A stretch of 64,000 nucleotides of DNA from Phytophthora hibernalis. Taxonomy: Eukaryota; Oomycota; Peronosporomycetes; Peronosporales; Peronosporaceae. Positions 31,295 to 41,992 of this stretch are shown here, piece after piece; position 1 is the stretch's first letter; each line of letters opens with the position of its first letter. Both the position numbers and the translations under genes were made by a program. The notes under the pieces are model-generated. The model did no database searches and was not told where the DNA came from. It worked only from the letters and a program-made list of their open reading frames with translations. The stretch is taken from the NCBI GenBank assembly GCA_012656075.1, contig JAAKBF010000345.1:1-64000 (forward strand), in the 5' to 3' direction.

Positions 31295-31599
31295 GAGGAT
31301 CCGACCGCCGTGGGAGGATAGACGACGACGACACAGGTTCGTACGGAGATCGATTCTTATGAAGCAGGCTGCTTCTCTGTGGGAAGTGCGGCGGTTCAGA
31401 TCTTTTACGTCAACAATGCAAAATATCTATGTGAAAATGTTTTAAAGCGAGTAAAAGGCACTTATTATTAATACGTAAAAATGTAAAAATGCCAACACTG
31501 CTAAGGGCCCCTTAGGGGCTGGTTCGCGTCACAAGGATCGCGTGGTCCACCTAATACCATCAGCTATAATCATTTCAACACTAACTTTACTTTCAGTAA
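31295..31599. other. Short intergenic region upstream of DCTN6
   Basis: AT-rich, no gene. It holds an imperfect palindrome CTAAGGGCCCCTTAG near 31500 and, just before the start codon, CTAAC plus TTTCAG, which could be the 3' end of an intron after an unrecognised 5' exon. Confidence 0.4.
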
Positions 31600-32154
31600 A
31601 TGTATCCATATATCCTCGTCCTCATGCCGCAGCAGCTTCAGGTGGCGCGGACGGCGGCCGTGTGCGCGACGTCGGATCTCCAAGGTGCCATCTCCGTGGG
31701 CGACCACTGCGCCGTGCATCCTGGCGCCTGCATCCTCGCCGCGGACGGCCCCGTCGTGCTGGGTGAGCGCTGCTTCGTGGAGGACGGCGCCGTGTTGGCC
31801 AGCGCTGGCTCTGACGGGCTCCACGTGGGCAGCGGCAACTTGTTCGAGAGTGGATGTGACGTGCGCAGTACGCGCGTGGGCGACGGCAACTGTTTCGAGC
31901 CCAAGGCGCAGGCGCGTGAAGGCTCCGTGATCGGCAGCAACTGCCTCATCGGCAGCGGTGTCGTGGTGACCGCGGGCGAGCGCGTGCCGGACAACTCAAT
32001 CCTCGTGGCGGTGGGTGCACGTCGTGTGGTGAGGCCGCAGCAGGAGTTCCTGGTCAAGACGCATGCTGCGCTTATTCAGAAGTACGCAGACATTTTCCCA
32101 CGAGGGGCCAAGAGCCCTTACGCACTCGAGAAACACCACGAACTCCGGCAGTAG
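31600..32154 (+). CDS. DCTN6: Dynactin subunit 6 (p27), left-handed beta-helix protein
   Basis: A pointed-end dynactin subunit that helps recruit cargo to dynein (family knowledge). It is 184 residues from the ATG at 31600, or 176 from the ATG at 31624, which begins closer to the conserved part. Hexapeptide repeats typical of left-handed beta-helices run through the protein (ISVGDHCAVHPGACI, VLGERCFVEDGAVL, GSGNLFESGCDVRS, VIGSNCLIGSGVVV). The C-terminus has PDNSILVAVGARRV and LIQKYADIFPR, as in DCTN6. The gene is intact. It could be confused with gamma-carbonic anhydrase-like proteins, but the metal-binding histidines are not evident. Confidence 0.82.
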   Translation: MYPYILVLMPQQLQVARTAAVCATSDLQGAISVGDHCAVHPGACILAADGPVVLGERCFVEDGAVLASAGSDGLHVGSGNLFESGCDVRSTRVGDGNCFEPKAQAREGSVIGSNCLIGSGVVVTAGERVPDNSILVAVGARRVVRPQQEFLVKTHAALIQKYADIFPRGAKSPYALEKHHELRQ

Positions 32155-32270
32155 ATGAAGAGAGAGTAATACAGGAAGGAAAAGGAAAATTATGGGCTGG
32201 AGGATTGCTGACGGTTGGCTCCTGCTTTTTTGTGAACGGCCGCGGTGATTAGCAGCTTTAGGATTTCAAG

Positions 32271-34845
32271 ATGAAGTGGATGAGGTTTGGTGCTGCGGCT
32301 GTGGTGGCGTTGCTGACAGGTGGAGTTTGTGGTGCTGAGGAAATTGAGAGTGGTGATCCTGTGGTTGAGACGGATAGAAAGGCAGAGGAGCTGCGATTCC
32401 CGGTGCTGTTTAATGCGATTGTGAATCGATCGGTCGTGTTGGAGCACTTTCCGGAGACGCACGATCTTCGGGTGCGTAGTATTGCAGAGGAAAAAGTTGC
32501 AGAGGAGGTTGTGGAGATGGCGGTCGAGGTGGAAGTGGAGGTGTTGATGGCTCAAGGTTGCAGCTCGACTGCTGCATCCTGTGCTGCTCAATCAAATGAT
32601 ACTGCGGGTGACGAAGATGCTTTGCTGCCACCCTCGTTGCAACCAACTGACCGCCTGGTGCGCGTTGATGGACATGACATCTCGGTTCTGTCGTTTCAGG
32701 ATGTGATTGACAGTCCTGTGGGGTGTGTGGCGGTGCTACCGCTGTTCAGGCCTGTGGGGTCGGTGCATGTCCTCTCAGGTTTTGCGCGTGTGGAGATCTT
32801 GTCGCCGAAACTGCTCGAGTTTGAGCCAGCAACGCCGGAGCGAACGGAAGATGTTGTGGAGTGGGTAGAGGAAAAGGCTCGATTAAAAGCAGAACAAGAA
32901 GATCGTGAGCGCGAGATCGCAAACAATAAGGAGCTGCAAGAGAGACTGGAACAGGAACGTCGCGTGGCCGAAGCTCTCGCCAAGAAAGAAAGTGAGCTTC
33001 TTGAAAAGTTGGACAAGGAAGAGTACGAGCGAACGCGTATGACCCCGCATAATCTAGCGTCTGGGAAACGTAGGGATGGTTGGGAATTCCGCTACGAAGT
33101 CGAGTTTACGACAAAAGGCCCCATCGGACTGAACTGGGATTTGAACACAAGGGATATGGCCGTAGTAAGCCATTTGGAGCCTAAGCTTCCTGCGAATGAG
33201 CTCAACGTGATCGCGCCGCGTGACCAACTGATTGCTCTCAATGGTGTCGATACTTCCAAAATGGGCCCACAACAAGTTGTGGAGGTATATCTCAGCTCAG
33301 CCATTCCACCCAAACTCGTCTTTCTTGTTCAAATGTCTGCTGAGCGGGCAGCAGCTAAAGCCGCGGACAAGCCTATTATACGGCCCGTGACGAACTGGAC
33401 GCTTGCGTTTGATGCTCCAGAGGTGCTACGCGGGTGGGAAGTGCGATTGCATTTAGCTACGTGGTGTAGCTCACCCGAGACCAACGATACCAGCAACTCA
33501 ACTCATCCCCTGACACTGGCATTCGCGACTCCAATTACTGGTTGCAACCAATTCTCGGAATCTCCTCAATCACCAATGCATGAGACTACCGGTGTAGTAT
33601 ACCTGGCTTACCGCGGAGCGTGCACCCTTATCGACAAGGCCAATAATGCTCTTACTGCAAACGGCAAGGCGCTTTTAATCGTGAATAACGTTAAGGGTGA
33701 AGGTAGATTTAAGCCTACAGCTGCCGCTGCAGGCGAGCACGTCGGTCTCCCCGTAACTCTGTAGGGTCATGTACTTCCTCCTCACGATTGCATCTTGTTG
33801 TGACTGATTCGGAGTGCATTTTTACCTCGTAGTGTGGGCAAACTGGATGGAGAGCTTATCATGTCGGTGATGGAGCACCAGGAAACACGTACGTAACGAC
33901 GTCAGGGATGCTCTGAATGTTCGAATACACAATGACACTCATACTATGTCGTACTATGCCGTGTTCCTTGTGTTTCTGCAGTAATTCGGATATACCCCGA
34001 AAGACCAGATCAAATTCCTGTTCCAGTTGAGCAGGCTGCAAAGCTAACCAACCAAGAGCTAACCATCGCAAAGGTACAATGCCTGCAACAAAATATTTTC
34101 TCGAGTACAGGCGCTAACATGCTACGATCGATTGTGTATTCGTCACTGAGTAGGATGTGAAGCAATCAGGGCGGACCTTAACGTTTTGGTACATCAACCA
34201 GTCAACGACGATAGCGAACTCAAAAGAGGAAACTGGGAACTCGCACTCAGTTTCCGTGTCATTCGAATTCCAAGTTCTACCTGCACTTTTCGGTGGCAAG
34301 ATTCCTACGATGCCTTTCCGAATTGTTGCAGCATATCCTCAGGAGACTGCATGTAACTACAAAGGTCTCGGTGTCCTTGGCACCCGCGCCGTCGTGGTGG
34401 TCAAGTGTGGTGGATGTTCATTTGGCGCAAAACTCAGGTAATACCAGGCACTAATTGTTTGTTCTCGAAGGTGGCTGACTTGTGAGCAATACTTTACGTC
34501 TGAAGAGCTGTCCAGGATGTTGGTGGCGCTGGAATGCTTCTCGTCAATAGCGATGAATCCCTCATCCCACTAATGACCGACTCTAGAGAGCTCGCTGGGC
34601 TCGTCATTTGGGGAGCAAGGTGCGTATTCCATGCATCGGTTAATGATTTTCTCGAACTCACGACGTTTGTGTATTATTTTTCTTCTGTGTATGAACTGGG
34701 TCGTCGGCATACTATCTCTTGCAGCATCGGCTCGCAGAACGGCTCTGCAATTCTAGACGTTCTTGCCAAGAACAAGCATTTACCGACACTCGTGAAAATA
34801 GCCCCTCACGAAGAGGATGCTGCAAATACTACCACCGCCAATTAA
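32271..34845 (+). CDS. Secretory-pathway protein with a PDZ domain and two PA-like domains, six exons
   Basis: Exons 32271-33760, 33833-33888, 33982-34073, 34154-34437, 34506-34619 and 34725-34845 join with GT-AG introns of 72, 93, 80, 68 and 105 nt into one 718-residue frame. A signal peptide is clear (GAAAVVALLTGGVCGAEE). A Glu-rich coiled coil precedes a PDZ domain (GPIGLNWDLNTRDM, VIAPRDQLIALNGVD). Two protease-associated-like segments follow: YLAYRGACTLIDKANNAL with GKALLIVNN, and VVVVKCGGCSFGAKLR with GAGMLLVNS. PA domains bind substrates or cargo in vacuolar sorting receptors and lumenal proteases, but no catalytic domain is present here. No C-terminal anchor is visible. The role is probably in lumenal or extracellular protein binding; this is inference. 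Exon choices rest on frame continuity and PA-domain match. Confidence 0.72.
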
Positions 34846-34855
34846 TCCGAGTATT

Positions 34856-35593
34856 CTAGTTGATGACTCCGCGCGCCTTGCCGCATTCGATGAAAGCGTC
34901 CACGGCCTTGTCAACATCCTCGATGCTGTGAGCAGCGGAAAGCTGCACGCGAATGCGCGCTTGGCCCTGAGGCACAACCTGCGAAACGTAAACAGCAGAG
35001 AGCACTGGTAAATGACGGAATTGCTTGAGCATCACTGTGCGTGAACATCCGTACCGGATACGAGAAGCCGATGACGTAAATGCCGCGCTTAAGCATGTCG
35101 TCGGCCAACTCAGAGGCAAGACGAGCATCGCCGAGCATCACAGGCGCGATAGGGTGGTCGCTGCATAGTCACATACAAGAAATTCGTTAGCAAACCGATC
35201 TTTGATGACTTGGTTAACGCGACAACGTATCCGCTTTGATCGCTCGACGTACCGAGATCCGTTGAGCGTGAAGCCCGCAGCGGTCATACGGTCGCGGAAG
35301 TGGTGCGTGTTGGCACGGATCTTGTCCACAAACTCGGACGACTCGGTGAGCATCTCAAACACCTTGAGCGAGGCACCGACAACCGAAGGGCCCAGCGAGT
35401 TAGAGAATAGGTACGGGCGCGCACGCTGGCGCAGTAGGTCCACGACCTCCTTGCGACCAGTAGTGTATCCACCCGTGCTGCCTCCCAGCGCCTTGCCAAG
35501 CGTCGAGTTGATCACGTCGACCTTTCCATTGACTCCGCAGTACTCGTCACTACCGCGTCCCGTCATCCCGAAGAATCCTGTGGCCTGTTGCAC
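34856..35593 (-). pseudogene. Glycine C-acetyltransferase / 2-amino-3-ketobutyrate CoA ligase, 5'-truncated
   Basis: PLP enzyme of threonine breakdown, normally mitochondrial. The retained part starts at ATGFFGMTGRGSDEYCG and includes the PLP lysine in NSTLGKALGG, then RPYLFSNSLGPSVVGAS. Two introns, 35161-35252 and 34979-35054, restore DHPIAPVMLGDARLASEL and GFSYPVVPQGQARIRVQ before a stop at 34856. About half of the family's usual 400 residues, the N-terminal part, is missing upstream of 35593. A transposon terminus lies about 400 bp further. The preserved frame and good splice sites suggest recent truncation, or an unfound upstream exon. It is tail-to-tail with the PDZ/PA gene, 10 bp apart. 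Confidence 0.75.
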
Positions 35594-36019
35594 CTGTGCA
35601 TTGCACTATATCTTCTCGTTTGACCAGCGTTCGTAGTCGCATGGGAAAGATGGTTCTGTTGTTCTGTGTGCTGAGCTGTAGGATAGAACATGGTCGGTAT
35701 GTGAGGCTTCGCCATGCCTCTTGGATCATGCGGCTTATCGTGAAGGGTCGCGAGAGACATTACAACCAATGAGAGTGCGAACAAGCGAAGATTCGTTGGA
35801 ATCGCTTCCGTCGACAGGCTACGAAAACGAACCTGAAAAACCAGAACTTGGCGTTTTGCTTCGTTGCTTCTCGAGGTTTTTGGTAGAGGACGGTAAACCG
35901 GTAAACCGTGTTCGCATGAAAGGTCACCCGTAACTGTGAACACAAAGAGGAGTACCGTGGTTCGGTTTGCTCAGCTTCGTTACAGGCTAGCCTGGAAATG
36001 CTCCCGTTAAGAACGGCCC
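35594..36019. mobile_element. Transposon terminus, probably PIF/Harbinger
   Basis: The right edge CCCGTTAAGAACGGCCC (36003-36019), followed by TTA, matches the terminus at 18460-18476, and the CAGGCTAG block inside it resembles 16223-16230. No coding sequence is seen. The left end was not identified, so the extent is approximate. Confidence 0.4.
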
Positions 36020-36249
36020 TTACTGAAGTATTTTTGACTGGATGACATTATTTCAGCTCCGGTGGCTTGAACGCCAGAACAACGGCGCTGCATGAGGCGT
36101 GGTTGACACAGCGATGCAATTGCGTTGGAAACCAATTGAGTCGGGATGACTCAAAGACTTCGTTGCTCGTTGATAGTGTATTCGCTGGGGTGTTTCATCA
36201 GCTGCACGTTGTAGCGCTCGTTGAAGTAATCGGCCGCAGATATTTATTT

Positions 36250-37175
36250 CCCTAAATATTCACCATCGTCTGGTTGGCCGGTAGGGGCTAACATCGAAGA
36301 TTGCACGTTGGCGATCCTGGCGGTTGGTTGGAACGACTCCGATCATGCGTAGCGCGCGAGCCAAAGACAAAGCGCGAATGTCGTTTGGCGACCGAGCATG
36401 TAAAGCAGCCAAGATAAGCTCCATCAGTTCCCTTGGAGCATAGAACACACCGGATCGATGTTCATCACAAGTTTACGGTCGGCAACGCGGATGGCCCCCA
36501 AAATTTTCCTGTTTTGTAGATGACCGCTGTAGACTTGACGCTGCAGATTCTCAGATTGAGGCCCTTTGCGTGGCGAAGGGCGGCATATTCCGATCTTTGT
36601 CCCGTCGGGAAAAGCGAACACGCCGGACACGGAGGTTCTGCGCTCGACTGCTGCGCAGTATGCACCCATTTGTCTTCTCACAAGATCTAGGTGGAAATAC
36701 ATGCGATCGCTGTACCTTGAGTCTACATAGTCAACTAGAACACAGGTAATTAGCAACGATAGAGACCATACTATAGCAATCGAACACGTACCCATCAAAG
36801 GAATATGCGACTTAATGCCGGTCTTGATCGGCCGAAGGTGCCAGCCATGTCGTGCAGGCGGCGAGGAAAGCTGAGACGGTACAGAAGAAGAGCTGTGGCT
36901 TCTTCAGCATGGCAGCGGTCGTTGCTCTCCGTCACAACGACATCAGGAAGTGCAAACAGTCGCACAAGAAGGCGCACGCCGCGCACGTCGAACCGGAAGT
37001 CGAGCTCTGCGTTGGCATCGCAGTATGCGCCGAGGTTAAGCCGCACAGCAGGAATCAGTGGTCGCTCTGGGGTCTCAAAGCAGCCGGCCTGTAGCAAAGC
37101 AATCCACAGTGCTTCCTTCCCGAACGAACTTAGCAGTGCTAGCAACTCCAGTGCTTCGTCTTGGGTGAACTGCAT
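36250..37175 (-). pseudogene. DDE (Harbinger-like) transposase remnant, N-terminal half
   Basis: From the ATG at 37175 the minus strand reads LDFRFDVRGVRLLVRLFALP, LLLYRLSFPRRLHDMAGTFG and SRPALSRIF. After an interruption near 36790 it continues with VDYVDSRYSDRMYFHLDLVR and VSGVFAFPDGTKIGICRPS, holding the first catalytic Asp (usually FIDGT, here FPDGT). A last open piece ends at 36260. This is a different transposase subfamily from the one at 16375. The second Asp and the Glu are missing, so the copy is inactive. Confidence 0.6.
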
Positions 37176-38126
37176 CGTCGAACTCAGTGTGTGCTGCTTT
37201 CTGTCTTACACTCGCATAAATGAACCTGATTGGCTCTAATACGGTTGGCTGCAGCGCCGTGAAGATTGGCACAGCGAAACCTCTGCGCGGCAAAATCATC
37301 ACCCTCACACCTGGTCACTAGTCTGGTGGAAAAGTGAAGGTAAGGATTTGCACGAAACCTCTCTATTCTTCTTATCTTAAATACTCCATACTATCTGCAT
37401 AGTATGGCGGCGCGAACTCATTCAGTAGAAGACTTTATTACTTTTTGAAGTAGATTGTTTCTGTGGCAGCTTCGCGTGATGCCAACGTCTCTACGTATAG
37501 CATTCGTACATGTAATGTCGAAGCTACGCAGGCGGGTTGATAAGTTGGTGTACAATTAATACATGTACCGATGCCCACCAGCTCCACAGTGGCCTCGGCG
37601 ATTCTGGGGGTGAAATCAGCTATAATGAAGTCAGCAGTGAGGAGAGAACGACTCGAGAGATCACGATAGACCGCGATTGACAGTGAATCCTAGCTCGGGG
37701 CGCCTTGGTTTCATGGTACAGTGGTTACCGTAATTAGTGTGTGTGAAAATAATGTTTGTTCAAAATTAGTGACACTCTATTTTGTGTGAGCAAGGAAGGG
37801 TGGCGAGACACCACGTTCAAAATTAGCGTGTGCTCAAAATTAATCGCACTCAGCATTCAGATCGGTTTTGTAAGCTGCGCACGCGCGTCCCGGGGTACGT
37901 TCACGCCTGCTACAGCTAAGGAAGGTCTCCACTGATTAATATATGCTGTGATATGTCTCTATAGGTAAAATCGCGCGGCTTACATCAACGATCTCTCGTC
38001 ACAGCACCCTCCCTACTTCGCTGGAGCGTGGTTCCGGCTGACGTATACGTGTTGGAGCTGTGCAGTCGCCTTGTTCTGCTGAGGTGTGCTATCTTCCTCT
38101 CTGTTGAGGTGGCGATCGCTTCGCTG
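37176..38126. other. Transposon-rich spacer left of the Gypsy element
   Basis: No gene. GCACGAAACCTCTCTA at 37350-37365 is the inverted match of 13640-13655. TACAGTGGTTACCGTAATTA at 37717-37736 is repeated exactly in inverted orientation at 44618-44637 and looks like a TA + CAGTGG mariner-type end. It is followed by several AAAATTAGYG repeats (37765-37845). Confidence 0.5.
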
Positions 38127-38350
38127 TCTTGCTTTTAGTGAAGTGCTTGACCTTGAGTCTCGGTTGAGAGGCAAATTGAAGACTGAGATTGAATAGAGAA
38201 TTATGCAAGCTACTGCTCTCCTGCTGTAAGTGGTTTCTCTTTGGGTAGTTTCTCTGAGTGCTCGGATAAAAATTCACGCTGCAACGGACGGACTGCCCAT
38301 TCGCATGCAACGGACGATTGCAATGCACCTAGTGTTGCCATCTCTGTCAC
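38127..38350 (-). repeat. Left (3') LTR segment of the Gypsy element
   Basis: About 200 bp are alignable to 43584-43780 with a handful of substitutions plus a 27-bp duplication near 38282-38308 in this copy. The true LTR is likely longer; the outer edges are too diverged to place by eye. Confidence 0.65.
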
Positions 38351-38389
38351 ACTTCCTCCCGTAGAAGGGCCGTTGCTCGAGTGGCAGGA

Positions 38390-41300
38390 AGAGTGTCGAT
38401 ATAGTGTCGAATGAGCTCCGTGACTTGAGTCAGATTGATCAGCGGTTCCTATGACGAACCCAGCGACGTGTCGAGCCACTTAACCTTGAAGTGACGAACA
38501 CCTTTAATTCGCCGGTGGTTCAAGATAGAATGCACTAGGTGTCCTTCTGAGCCGTCCGCCGTCAATACAGATCGCAGACGGGTTATTCGAGAGGGATCAT
38601 CGTCGCGGTGATAGGGTCGTAGCCTCGACACGTGATAATCAGGATGGAGTCGAAGTCCAGGTGGTAGAAAGCTTATAGGTGTCGGGGCTGGTCAATTCGA
38701 TAATCTTGTATGGACCGATGAACCGCGGGTCAAATTTCCTCTTGCCGTCCGTACCCAAGTGAGCTAAGTCGAGGTTCTTAGTATTCAGTAACACTTGTTC
38801 CCCAACTTGGAATGAGAGTTGCGGTCTGTTGCGGTCGTAGGCAGCATGCCATCGGTCCTGCGCGGCCGCCATAGCATCTTGGGCCTCAGCCAGAATTGCT
38901 TGTTGATGCGTTACGAATTTGGTTGCACGAGACCGGCGAGCCGTCGAGATCACCTGATCTGTCACTGAGCGTGGCTGGTATTCCAAGTCAGCGACGAAAG
39001 GAGACATACCCGTTGAACTGTGCACACGGGAGTTGTAAGCGAATTCACCAAGAGGTAGGAGCGAGTCCCAGTCGTCCTGATGTGGTGAAATGAAGTGTCG
39101 AATGTACTCGTTCACGAACTTAATCGTGACCTCGGATTGCCCATCAGTAGATGGACGAAATGCAGTGCTCAACTGCAGTCGGGTCCCTTGCAGTTGCATG
39201 ATCTGCTTCCAGAGCTTCGACGTGAATTTCGTATTACGGTCAGATACGATTGTGCGGGGCAGCCCATGTAAACGCTGGTAGAAGTCGCAAAATAATCGTG
39301 CCGTATCTGCTGCCGTTGCATCCGTCCGAGTCGCGATAAAATGGCCACGCTTAGTGAGTCGATCTACGATAACGACAACAGCGTCGTGTCCGGAAGCGGT
39401 GAGGGCAGCTGGGTCATGAAGTCCATGCTAATGTCCGTCCATCGTTTGTCCGGTATCTCCAACGGATGAAGAAGCCCAGCAGGCTTTCCACGCACGTATG
39501 TGTTGCGCTGACAAAGCTCGCAAGACGAAACATACTGCTGCACCGACGCGGCCATTCCTCTCCAGTAGTATTTCTCCAATAGTAACAAGAGAGTTTTCGC
39601 TTGTCCGGGATGTCCTCGCGCAGGGGCATCATGCTCCTCGTACAGAATTGAATTTCGTAGCTCGGTGACGTCTGGGATACACAATCGACGAGGCGTATCT
39701 GGACGCACCTGAAAGTAAAGCAGACCATCCTCGGTCGCGAAACGACGAAGTCGCCTCGACCCGCGATCGTTTTCATCAGACAAATCCTTCATAATGGGCC
39801 CGAAGATTGGGTCCATCGCGTAGCTGCGTCGGCATTTTGCGATGATATCGATCGGTGGGGACGTCTGCTGCGCAAAAAGACTGCCTTCGTCTGGAACTGA
39901 AGCGTGGCGGGTGAGCTGCTGGAGCAATTCAGACAGACTGATTGAGCGGCTTGTGCCATCAAACCAGTCGGAACGACGGGATATGCTGTCTGCGAGCACA
40001 TTGGTGCTGCCGGCGACCCACTTGAAGCGAGGTTGGAACAACGCAAGCTCATTTAGCCAACGAGCAAGTCTTTGAGAACACGTCTGCTGTTGCAGCAGGC
40101 TCTCAATGGTTCGATGATCGGTATTCAGGTAGAAAGGTTTGTCGATCAGGTAAATTTTCCACAGACGCATGGCATGAAGTGCCGCGAGTAATTCCTTTTC
40201 GCGAGTTGGGTAGATTAATTCTGCTCGTGGTAGCTTTCGACCGCCATACGCAATAATGCGCTCTTGGCCCTTGTCGTCGTACTGGAAAAGATATCCACCG
40301 ACGGCGAAATCCGAAGCATCGACGCTGACATGAAATGGTTTATCGAAATCAGCATGTGCCAGTGTTGGCGTTGACGACAGCTTTTCCTTAAGCGCCTCAA
40401 ATGCAGCCTCTTGCTGCTTGGTCATGGAAATCTGGTCCTTTGGTCGCTTGTTCTTGATCGCTTCGGTCAGGAGAGCGACGTTCTCAGCAAAACCAGCGCA
40501 GAACTTGCTAACGTAGACGCACGTGCCAATAAAGGACTGTAAATCTCGCTTGGTCTTGGGCATGGGCCAGTCTCTGATGGCCGATGCCTTGGACGGTCAA
40601 TGCGAACGCCGTCGACTCCCACGAAGTCGCCCAGGCATGTAATTTCGCGCGAACAAAATACTCACTTCTCGATCTTAACGTACAACTGCTGTTCAGCGCA
40701 TCGAGTCAGCACTTTCCTCAAAGCGCCCAAATAGGAAGTGCGTCCACGGGTGGTATTAAGTTGGCCAGGGTTCTCTGTACAACGTATCCAGAGCAACATT
40801 CGGTACAGCCAAACCTGTTTACCGGTATACAGTACATGATGATCATCCCTTTTTGAGCCCCTAAGGTGGCATAATCTAGTGGAACCAAAGATTTGACTTG
40901 AATTCAGTATGGTTGCTGCTTCTACCGTATGCACACATGTTATATGAGCCACAACAAAGTTTGATCTCAGCGCATCGAGTCAGCACTTTCCTCAAAGCGT
41001 CCAAACGCTCTTCCACAGAGTCGGATGAGGTAAAAATGAATAAGTCGTCGAAGTAGGTGCGGCAGAAACCGTTGTAGTCCTTGAAAACAGATTGTACGAG
41101 CCTGTTGAAGCAGGAAGGGCTGCTCGAAATGCCCATAGGAGTTACCAAGTACTCAAACAGCTCATCAGGTGTGGAGAACGCCGTGTAAGGGATAGAGTCC
41201 TCCTTTAACTTCACCTGGAAGAAACCCCATAGCAAATCCAAAGCCGAAAACATGCGCCCACGTGACATTGCCCGGAGTATCTCGTCCTTCCGTGGTATCG

Positions 41301-41992
41301 GGTTCGCGGGTACGCAGATCTTCGCGTTCAGGCCTCTGAAATCGTGGACTATTCGCCATTCACCACTCGCCTTCCGTACGCAAAAAGTTGGTGCGTAATG
41401 TGGTGAATTGGACGGCCGGATCAACTTAGCCTTGAGCATCTCTCACGTCCACTGAAGAATTGCGTCGCGCTGCTCTCTGAAAACGGGAACTGCGTCCGGT
41501 GGACAGGTGTTGCGTCTGAAACGTCGATACTGGCATCCATGTTGTTCTGCCGAGTTGGGGGATTGAAGGCAGCTCTGAGCGAAAAACGATGTCGCGGAAC
41601 TCGAGCAACAATGGGTACACTGGTGTACCTTCCAGTGCCTTCCACGCTGCCGCTGCTTTGGGCGTCATCGTGGATTTCTCCGACGCATTGAAAAAGAAGC
41701 AGAATTCATTGTCAGTTGCCTTGAGAAGCTTGCGCATGTCACGAGGTCTAACCAATCGAGTGATGCTCACCTCGGAGTGATAGCCATGAATAAAATATTC
41801 ACGCAGACGTGTCTTGGCACGCCGCTTCGGAGGCATTCGCGGAAGTCGACATCGTCGTCCTCCCACACGAACAGTAGGCTGAACGTCCGGCCGAGGATGC
41901 ACCGTATTGGCCGTCCAGTCGATAATCGGGTTCACCTCTTCCAGCCATGGCATGCCGAGCATGACATCGCACGACTCAGGGATCTCCATCAC
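38390..41992 (-). pseudogene. Gypsy pol: protease end, RT, RNase H, integrase, chromodomain
   Basis: The first frame (41992-41426) has DVMLGMPWLEEVNPIIDW from the protease flap. RT spans about 41439-41005 with WRIVHDFRGLNAK, SALDLLWGFFQVKL and the active-site box TYFDDLFIF. An insertion interrupts the end of RT. Then 40563-39364 carries RNase H (SVDASDFAVGGYL, YLNTDHRTIESLL) and the integrase zinc finger (H..H..C..C near 39620-39500). The integrase core has TIVSDRNTKFTS and STDGQSEVTIKFVNEYIR, with the C-terminal part in 39199-38639. Finally LVHSILNHRRIKGVRHFKV is the chromodomain, reaching about 38390. Frame changes sit near 39370 and 38650, among others. Confidence 0.85.
40693..41005. repeat. 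Insertion inside the RT region flanked by 39-bp direct repeats
   Basis: 40693-40731 and 40967-41005 are direct copies with one mismatch. They flank about 235 bp foreign to the polyprotein. Both copies encode ALRKVLTRCAE, so the insert duplicated 39 bp of RT sequence. The flanking repeat is far longer than usual transposon target duplications. Confidence 0.8.
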
